A stretch of 7,692 nucleotides of DNA from Acidimicrobiia bacterium (lineage in GTDB: Bacteria; Actinomycetota; Acidimicrobiia; IMCC26256; BP-133), in NCBI GenBank assembly GCA_025934385.1, contig JAICYE010000087.1:1-7692 (forward strand), given 5' to 3'. The position numbers and the translations under genes were made by a program. The notes beneath the pieces are model-generated. The model was given only the letters and a program-made list of their open reading frames with translations. It was not told where the DNA came from and ran no database searches. Shown piece after piece: positions 1-4,829 of the stretch (within the stretch, counting starts at the first letter, position 1; each line of letters opens with the position of its first letter).

Positions 1-1213
1 AGATCGTGCCGTTGGCGATCTCGACGGCCTCGTCCTCGCTGTCGTAGGGCATGATCACCAGCACCGGCCCGAAGATCTCCTCCTGGGCGATCGTCATGTC
101 GGGCCGCACCCCGGAAAACACGGTGGGCCGCACGAAGTAGCCCCGCTCCAGGCCCTCCGGCGCATCGGGCCCGCCGGTCACCAGCTTCGCCCCTTCGGCG
201 ATGCCCTGCTCGATGTAGCCGCGGACCCGGTCGCGCTGGGCGGCGGAGATCACCGGACCGAGGTTGGTGCCCTCGGCCAGCGGGTCGCCGACCCGGTAGG
301 CCTCGGCTTTGGCGGCGGCGATCCGCTCGGCGTCGGCCAGTCGGTCGGCCGGGACGAGCATGCGGGTGAGCGCCGTGCAGGTCTGCCCGGAGTTGAGATA
401 GCAGTTGGTGACGCCGGCGGCGACCGCCTTCTCGAGGTCGGCGTCGGGCAGGATCACGTTGGCCGACTTGCCGCCGAGCTCCAGCGCCACCTTCTTCACG
501 GTGGCGGCGGCCAGCTCCGCCACCCGCTTCCCGGCCCGGGTCGAACCGGTGAAGCTCACCATGTCGATGTCGGGGTGGGCGGCGATGGCCTCGCCCACCA
601 CCGGGCCGACGCCGCAGACGAGGTTGAAGACGCCGGCCGGCACGCCGGCCTCGTCGATCACCTCGGCGAGGACGAAGGCGTTCAGCGGCGCCACTTCCGA
701 CGGCTTCAGCACGACGGTGCAGCCGGCGGCCAGCGCCGGTGCCACCTTGGCGACGATCTGGTTGAGCGGGTAGTTCCAGGGCGTGATGGCGCCGACGACG
801 CCGATCGGCTCCTTCACCACCAGGCTGTTGCCGACCTCCTCCTCGAACGGAAAATCCCGCAGGATCTGGGCGTAGTTGCCGACCTGGGCGACCGGCAGGC
901 CGACCTGGATCATGTTGGCCAGCTTGAGCGGCATGCCGACCTCGGTGGCGATGAGCTCGGCCAGCTCACCCTGGCGGGCGGCCAGGGCCTCCTGGATCCG
1001 CTGCAGATGCTTGGCCCGCTCGTCGGGGGCGGTGGCCGCCCAGCCCGGAAAGGCGATCCGGGCGGCGGTGACGGCCCGGTCCACGTCGGCGGCGACGCCG
1101 TCCGGCACGCGGCCGACGATCTCCTCCGTGGCGGCGCCGTGGACGTCGATGGTGCCGGTGCCGCCGGAGGGAACCCATGCTCCGTCGATGTAGATGGTGT
1201 CGCGTTCGATCAC
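1..1213 (-). CDS. NAD(P)-dependent aldehyde dehydrogenase, C-terminal end missing
   Basis: Oxidises an aldehyde to the carboxylic acid using NAD(P)+; probably cytosolic, since no signal peptide is seen. The substrate cannot be told from sequence. Translating the minus strand from the GTG at 1213-1211 gives 404 open codons running off the left edge. Family landmarks appear in order: PWNYPLN with the oxyanion-hole Asn at residue 147, [10 protein letters not shown] of the Rossmann cofactor site at about 220-229, LELGGK with the general-base Glu at 245, GQTCTA with the catalytic Cys at 279, and EEIFGPVL with the cofactor-ribose Glu at 379. Family members are about 475-500 residues, so roughly 70-90 C-terminal residues, including part of the oligomerisation region, lie outside. 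The start is supported by a perfect AGGAGG (1227-1222) eight bases upstream. The gene is divergent from the haem operon, with 66 bases between the starts. All visible active-site residues are intact, so the truncation is a window-edge effect and not decay. Confidence 0.95.
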   Translation of the reverse strand, partial: MIERDTIYIDGAWVPSGGTGTIDVHGAATEEIVGRVPDGVAADVDRAVTAARIAFPGWAATAPDERAKHLQRIQEALAARQGELAELIATEVGMPLKLANMIQVGLPVAQVGNYAQILRDFPFEEEVGNSLVVKEPIGVVGAITPWNYPLNQIVAKVAPALAAGCTVVLKPSEVAPLNAFVLAEVIDEAGVPAGVFNLVCGVGPVVGEAIAAHPDIDMVSFTGSTRAGKRVAELAAATVKKVALELGGKSANVILPDADLEKAVAAGVTNCYLNSGQTCTALTRMLVPADRLADAERIAAAKAEAYRVGDPLAEGTNLGPVISAAQRDRVRGYIEQGIAEGAKLVTGGPDAPEGLERGYFVRPTVFSGVRPDMTIAQEEIFGPVLVIMPYDSEDEAVEIANGTI

Positions 1214-1221
1214 CGGCGTGT

Positions 1222-1227
1222 CCTCCT
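1222..1227 (-). promoter_or_regulatory. Ribosome binding site of the aldehyde dehydrogenase gene
   Basis: Read on the minus strand this is a full AGGAGG Shine-Dalgarno sequence, eight bases before the GTG start at 1213. It decides the start: the ATG further downstream in the reading frame would remove conserved N-terminal sequence (an [12 protein letters not shown] opening). The contrast with hemE, which has no such site, is notable. Confidence 0.8.
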
Positions 1228-1262
1228 GTCGTGCTGGCCATGGGGGGCGGAATCGGCTCTCG

Positions 1263-1272
1263 ACCCTAGAGT
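1263..1272. promoter_or_regulatory. Overlapping divergent -10 elements (putative)
   Basis: The sequence ACCCTAGAGT contains a plus-strand TAGAGT (1267-1272) and a minus-strand TAGGGT (1268 down to 1263). Both fit the TANNNT form of actinobacterial -10 boxes, and they share the central TA. The plus-strand box ends seven bases before the hemE ATG at 1280, so transcription would start at or next to the A of the start codon. The minus-strand box would give the aldehyde dehydrogenase mRNA a leader of roughly 40 bases containing the AGGAGG. I see no convincing -35 hexamer on either side. This is inferred from spacing and motif only. Confidence 0.4.
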
Positions 1273-1279
1273 GTGGTCG

Positions 1280-2314
1280 ATGAGCGATCGCTTCCTCCGA
1301 GCGTGCCGGCGTGAAGCGGTCGACTGCACCCCGGTGTGGTTCATGCGCCAGGCCGGGCGGTACCTGCCGGAGTACCAGGAGGTCCGGGCCGGGCACGGCA
1401 TCCTCGAGGTCTGCAAGACGCCCGCGCTGGCGGTGGAAGTCACGCTGCAGCCCGTCCGGCGCTTCGCCGTCGACGCCGCCATCATCTTCGCCGACATCCT
1501 CCTGCCGCTGGAGCCGATGGGCCTCCAGGTGTCGTTCGCGGCCGGGGAGGGGCCGGTGATCGCCAACCCGGTGCGGACGGCCGCCGACGTCGCCGCCCTG
1601 CAGGCGGTACGGCCCGCCGACGATCTCGGCTTCGTCCTCGATGCCATCGGCCAGGCCCGCTCGGCGCTGGCCGGCGAGGTGCCGCTGATCGGCTTCGCCG
1701 GAGCGCCGTTCACCCTGGCCAGCTACGCCATCGAGGGCGGCGGCTCCCGCAACTACGTCGAGACGAAGCGGCTCATGTACACCGATCCCGAGGCCTGGCA
1801 CGACCTCATGGCCCGCTTGGCCGACGCCGTGGCCGGATTCCTCCTGGCCCAGGTGGCCGCCGGGGCGCAAGCGGTGCAGCTGTTCGACTCCTGGGTCGGC
1901 GCCCTCTCCCCCGACGACTACGCCGAGTACGCCTACCCCTACACGCAACGGATCTTCGCCGCCCTGGCCGGCCGCGGCGTTCCCCGCATCCACTTCGGGA
2001 CGGGCGCCACGACGCTGCTGCCACTGATGGCCGGCGCCGGCTGCGACGTCGTCGGGCTCGACTGGCGCGTTCCCCTCGACGAGGGCTGGGAGGGCGTTGG
2101 TCACAAGAAGGCGATCCAGGGCAACCTCGACCCCGTCGTCCTCTTCGCCCCCGAGGCGGAGATCGAACGGCGGGTGCTCGACGTCGTGAAGCGGGCCGAC
2201 GGTCGTCCCGGCCACATCTTCAACCTGGGCCACGGGGTCCTGCCCGGAACGCCGCCCGAAGCCGTCGGCTTCGTGGCCGACCTCGTGCACCGGGCGACGA
2301 GGCGCTCGCCGTGA
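1280..2314 (+). CDS. hemE: Uroporphyrinogen decarboxylase
   Basis: Decarboxylates the four acetate side chains of uroporphyrinogen III to give coproporphyrinogen III, a cofactor-free cytosolic step of haem synthesis. The 344 residues match the usual family length of about 340-355. Visible signatures are [15 protein letters not shown] (residues 18-32, with substrate-binding Arg23 and Arg27), FADILLP with the catalytic Asp72, [17 protein letters not shown] with Tyr149, [18 protein letters not shown], and [15 protein letters not shown] near the C-terminus with His318. ATG 1280 is chosen because family homology begins within a few residues of it. The same frame stays open far upstream, but there it is antisense to the aldehyde dehydrogenase. 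An in-frame GTG at 1271 is an alternative adding three residues. No Shine-Dalgarno sequence is visible, and a -10-like TAGAGT sits seven bases upstream, so a leaderless mRNA is likely. The stop overlaps the start of hemH (GTGA). First gene of the haem operon. Confidence 0.97.
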   Translation: MSDRFLRACRREAVDCTPVWFMRQAGRYLPEYQEVRAGHGILEVCKTPALAVEVTLQPVRRFAVDAAIIFADILLPLEPMGLQVSFAAGEGPVIANPVRTAADVAALQAVRPADDLGFVLDAIGQARSALAGEVPLIGFAGAPFTLASYAIEGGGSRNYVETKRLMYTDPEAWHDLMARLADAVAGFLLAQVAAGAQAVQLFDSWVGALSPDDYAEYAYPYTQRIFAALAGRGVPRIHFGTGATTLLPLMAGAGCDVVGLDWRVPLDEGWEGVGHKKAIQGNLDPVVLFAPEAEIERRVLDVVKRADGRPGHIFNLGHGVLPGTPPEAVGFVADLVHRATRRSP

Positions 2315-3222
2315 GCACGGCTGTCATCTTCCTGATGGCGCTGGGCGGGCCCGATTCGCTGGAGAACGTCGAGCCCTACCTCCTCCATCTCCGGGGCGGG
2401 CGGCCGACGTCGCCGGAACTCGTCGAGGAGATCCGGGAACGCTACCGGGCCACCGGCGGGCGGTCCCCGGTCCTCGACATCACCCGGCAGCTGGCCGCAA
2501 AGCTCGAAGCCCGCCGGCCCGTGCGGGCGGTCGTCGGTCTGCGTCACTGGCACCCGTTCATCGCCGAGGCCTGGGCCGACGTCGTCGCCCTCGAGCCCGA
2601 GCGGGTAGTGGCCGTCTGCCTGGCGCCGCAGTACTCGGCCATGACCGTCGGGAAGTACCTGGAGGCGCTGGCCGACGCCCGCACCGACGTCGGCGGCGGC
2701 GACATCCCGCTCTCGGCGGTGCGGTCGTGGGCCACGCATCCCGGCCTCGTCACCGCCCTCGGCGACCGGATCGGCGCCGCCCTGCGCCGCTTCCCCGAAG
2801 CGCAGCGGCGGGCCGTGCCGGTGCTCTTCACCGCCCACAGCCTCCCCGAGCGCATTCTTCGCGACGGCGACCCCTACCCCGACGAGGTGCGGGCCACGAT
2901 CGAGGCCGTGATCGCCCGGCTCCCGGCCGGGCAGCCGACGGCCTTCGCCTATCAGAGTCAAGGCCGGTCGCCGGAGCCGTGGCTCGGGCCTGAGGTCGAG
3001 CCGACGCTCGACCGCCTGGCCGACGGCGGCGTTCCCGGGGTGGTGATCGCCCCGATCGGGTTCGTCTCCGACCACGTCGAGACGCTCTACGACATCGACG
3101 TCGAGTTCCGGGCCCGGGCCGAGAAGCTCGGCCTGCGGCTCGAACGGATGGAGATGCCCAACGCCGCCGACGACCTCGCCGATGTTCTGGCGGCGCTGGT
3201 CGACGAGCAGCTCTCCGGGTGA
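2311..3222 (+). CDS. hemH/cpfC: Ferrochelatase, probably coproporphyrin ferrochelatase
   Basis: Inserts Fe2+ into a porphyrin. In Gram-positive bacteria the substrate is coproporphyrin III, giving coprohaem. The 303-residue protein follows the soluble Bacillus subtilis HemH closely by remembered alignment: [15 protein letters not shown] near the N-terminus, [15 protein letters not shown] with the metal-site His176, [36 protein letters not shown] with the catalytic Glu257, and EMPNA near the end. The start is the GTG at 2311, overlapping the hemE TGA by four bases; a GAGG at 2299-2302 lies eight bases upstream. The frame is open further upstream, but that part is a shadow of hemE. Two oddities: the position of the iron-contacting Tyr13 of the Bacillus enzyme is Leu11 here, and only one cysteine (Cys103) exists, so the [2Fe-2S] cluster found in several actinobacterial ferrochelatases cannot form. 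No membrane segment. Substrate choice is inferred from the neighbouring hemY and the lineage. Confidence 0.95.
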   Translation: MSTAVIFLMALGGPDSLENVEPYLLHLRGGRPTSPELVEEIRERYRATGGRSPVLDITRQLAAKLEARRPVRAVVGLRHWHPFIAEAWADVVALEPERVVAVCLAPQYSAMTVGKYLEALADARTDVGGGDIPLSAVRSWATHPGLVTALGDRIGAALRRFPEAQRRAVPVLFTAHSLPERILRDGDPYPDEVRATIEAVIARLPAGQPTAFAYQSQGRSPEPWLGPEVEPTLDRLADGGVPGVVIAPIGFVSDHVETLYDIDVEFRARAEKLGLRLERMEMPNAADDLADVLAALVDEQLSG

Positions 3223-4697
3223 AGGCCGCGCCGGCGGTCGTGGTGGTCGGCGGCGGTGTCGCCGGGCTCACCACCGCGCTCGACCTGGCCGAGGCCGGCG
3301 TCGCCGTCACCCTGATCGAGGCCGGCGACCGCTTCGGCGGCAAGATCAGCACCTCCCGGGTCGACGGGCTCGTCGTCGAGGGTGGCGCAGACTCGTTCCT
3401 GTCGACCAAGCCGGCCGGGCTGGCCCTCTGCCGGCGCCTCCGGATCACGGACCGGCTGGTGAACTCCAACGCCTGTGACCGGCGCACGTTCGTGTGGTCC
3501 CGGGGTCGGCTGCGGGAGCTGCCCGAAGGCCTCGTGCTCGGCTCGCCGGCCCGGGCCTGGTCACTGCTCCGCTCGGGGCTCCTGTCGCCGCTGGGCGCCG
3601 CCCGCCTGGTGGCCGACGTCGCCGTGCCGCGGCGCCGGCCCGGTCAGGACGACGGCCGCTCCGGGCCGGACGGCACCGATGAGACGGTGGCGGCGTTCTT
3701 CACCCGGCGCCTCGGCCAGGAGGCCTACACCCGGGTGGTGGAGCCCCTGCTGGCCGGGATCCACGCCGGCGATGCCGCTCGCCTGAGCCTTCCGGCGACG
3801 TTTCCTCGTTTCCTGGAGATGGAACGCCAGCACGGCGGCCTCGTACGGGCGGCGGTGGCCGGTCGCGGCCCGAACGTTTTCCGGCGCAAGGCAACGGCCG
3901 GTCCGGTGGGACCTGTGCCCGCCGGACGGACACCGTTCGTCTCGTTCCGGACCGGTATGGCCGAACTGACCGAGGCGCTGGTCGGGCGGCTGCAGGCGCT
4001 CGGCGCCGACCTGCGCCCCGGTCGGGCGGTGGTCACGATCCGGGCCGTCGGCGATGGCTACGAGGTCGTGGTCGACGGGGGCGACGCCCTCCCGGCGGAG
4101 GCGGTGGTGGTGGCCACGCCGGCGCCGGTGACGGCGATGCTCCTGCGGGACCTCTGCCCGGCGGCGGCCGCCCTGCTGGAACAGATCCCCCACGCCTCGA
4201 CGGCCACCGTCTCGCTGGCCTATCGCGTCGACGACGTCGGTACGGCGCCGGCCGGCTACGGCTTCGTCGTCCCCCGGGCCGAGGACCGCCACCTCCTGGC
4301 CGCCACCTGGGGGTCGGGCAAGTGGCCGGGCCGGGCGCCCCCCGGGCAGGTCCTCGTCCGGGGCTACGTCGGCGGTGTCGGCCGGGAGGCGGTGCTCGAC
4401 GCCGACGACGACGGACTCGTGCACCTGGTGCGGACCGAACTGGCCGCCCTGGCCGGGATCCGGGGCACCCCCGTCCACCGGGAGGTCCACCGCTACCCGG
4501 CGGGAATGCCGCAGTACACCGTCGGCCATCTCGGCCGGGTGGAACGGATCCGACAGGCGCTGGCCGCCTGCCCCGGCCTCGTGGCGACCGGTGCGGCCTA
4601 CGGCGGCGTCGGGATCCCGGACTGCATCGCCGACGCCCAGGGCACCGCCCGGGCGGTACTGGCCGGTCTGGGCCGTTCGGGCGAAACGAGCGGCTAG
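3219..4697 (+). CDS. hemY/cgoX: Coproporphyrinogen III oxidase (FAD- and O2-dependent, HemY type)
   Basis: Six-electron oxidation of coproporphyrinogen III to coproporphyrin III with FAD and oxygen; older annotations call this family protoporphyrinogen oxidase. The 492 residues open with a dinucleotide-binding fold: GGGVAGLTTALDLAEAG with Gly11, Gly13 and Gly16, and Glu34 ending the second strand to hold the FAD ribose. FGGKI, the family-typical VEGGADSFLSTKPAGL segment, PLLAGIHAGDA, and the closing FAD-binding GAAYGGVGIPDCIADAQGTA (about 458-477) follow. It is about 20 residues longer than the roughly 470-residue Bacillus enzyme; likely extra pieces are an Arg/Gly/Asp-rich stretch near residues 138-151 and a Pro/Gly-rich stretch near 226-240. 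The start is GTG 3219, overlapping the hemH TGA by four bases, with no strong Shine-Dalgarno sequence, which fits translational coupling. Last gene of the operon. chdC, which often lies nearby, does not follow. Confidence 0.95.
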   Translation: MKAAPAVVVVGGGVAGLTTALDLAEAGVAVTLIEAGDRFGGKISTSRVDGLVVEGGADSFLSTKPAGLALCRRLRITDRLVNSNACDRRTFVWSRGRLRELPEGLVLGSPARAWSLLRSGLLSPLGAARLVADVAVPRRRPGQDDGRSGPDGTDETVAAFFTRRLGQEAYTRVVEPLLAGIHAGDAARLSLPATFPRFLEMERQHGGLVRAAVAGRGPNVFRRKATAGPVGPVPAGRTPFVSFRTGMAELTEALVGRLQALGADLRPGRAVVTIRAVGDGYEVVVDGGDALPAEAVVVATPAPVTAMLLRDLCPAAAALLEQIPHASTATVSLAYRVDDVGTAPAGYGFVVPRAEDRHLLAATWGSGKWPGRAPPGQVLVRGYVGGVGREAVLDADDDGLVHLVRTELAALAGIRGTPVHREVHRYPAGMPQYTVGHLGRVERIRQALAACPGLVATGAAYGGVGIPDCIADAQGTARAVLAGLGRSGETSG

Positions 4698-4720
4698 GGC
4701 GGCGGTCGGGAGCGGGCCCC

Positions 4721-4735
4721 AATAGGTCCCGACAG
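4721..4735 (+). repeat. Imperfect direct repeat, copy 1
   Basis: AATAGGTCCCGACAG. It matches the copy at 4760-4775 except for two substitutions and one extra base, and starts 39 bases before it. The consensus is AATA-N-GTC-N-C-(G)-GACAG. It overlaps the left arm of the 4724-4745 hairpin. The role is unknown; it could be a protein binding site or part of a folded leader RNA. Confidence 0.5.
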
Positions 4736-4745
4736 GCAGGGACCT
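4724..4745 (+). terminator. Hairpin downstream of hemY, possible terminator or leader structure
   Basis: AGGTCCC (4724-4730) pairs perfectly with GGGACCT (4739-4745) around an eight-base loop, 26 bases after the hemY stop. No T-run follows, so it is not a classical intrinsic terminator. Actinobacteria often use hairpins without U-tails, which is why a terminator is the default call. Because it lies within the repeat-bearing leader of the next gene, a regulatory RNA structure is equally possible. Confidence 0.45.
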
Positions 4746-4759
4746 CCCGAATCGGGGCG

Positions 4760-4775
4760 AATATGTCACGGACAG
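4760..4775 (+). repeat. Imperfect direct repeat, copy 2
   Basis: AATATGTCACGGACAG, second copy of the motif at 4721-4735. It lies 54 bases before the hydrolase start codon, where a promoter-proximal operator or the start of a leader RNA could be. Unlike copy 1, it is not in the arm of a strong hairpin. Confidence 0.5.
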
Positions 4776-4829
4776 TGGTAACGGGCCGTTGGGCCGGCCG
4801 TTGCCGTCACGTCTCTCCGGGGGTCTCCG

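Larger units (their letters stand above)
4698..4829. other. Intergenic region between hemY and the secreted hydrolase gene
   Basis: These 132 bases must hold the end of the haem operon transcript and the promoter and leader of the hydrolase gene. They contain a perfect hairpin (4724-4745), a four-base-pair CCCG/CGGG triloop hairpin directly after it (4746-4756), and CCCC (4717-4720) that could pair with GGGG (4754-4757) to close both. They also hold two imperfect direct repeats (4721-4735 and 4760-4775) and a repeated GGCCGTTG (4784-4791 and 4796-4803) around a GGCCGGCC palindrome. No coding frame is convincing here, and I do not recognise a known riboswitch class. Confidence 0.6.

Noticed and set aside
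1..1213. Aldehyde dehydrogenase considered as a truncated pseudogene
   Set aside because: The frame is intact and all active-site residues are present up to the window edge; the missing end is caused by the cut.
575..1279. Upstream open extension of the hemE frame by 235 codons
   Set aside because: It is antisense to conserved aldehyde dehydrogenase sequence, and UroD homology begins at the ATG at 1280, giving a normal family length.
1336..2310. Upstream open extension of the ferrochelatase frame inside hemE
   Set aside because: It is an Arg/Pro-rich shadow of hemE; ferrochelatase homology begins at GTG 2311.
2101..3075. Minus-strand open frame of 324 codons over hemE and hemH
   Set aside because: No family motif; antisense to two well-supported haem genes.
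4765..4782. Quasi-palindrome GTCAC-N8-GTAAC, considered as a BldD-type operator
   Set aside because: Only the outer arms agree; the inner positions of the BldD consensus do not match, so chance is a fair explanation.
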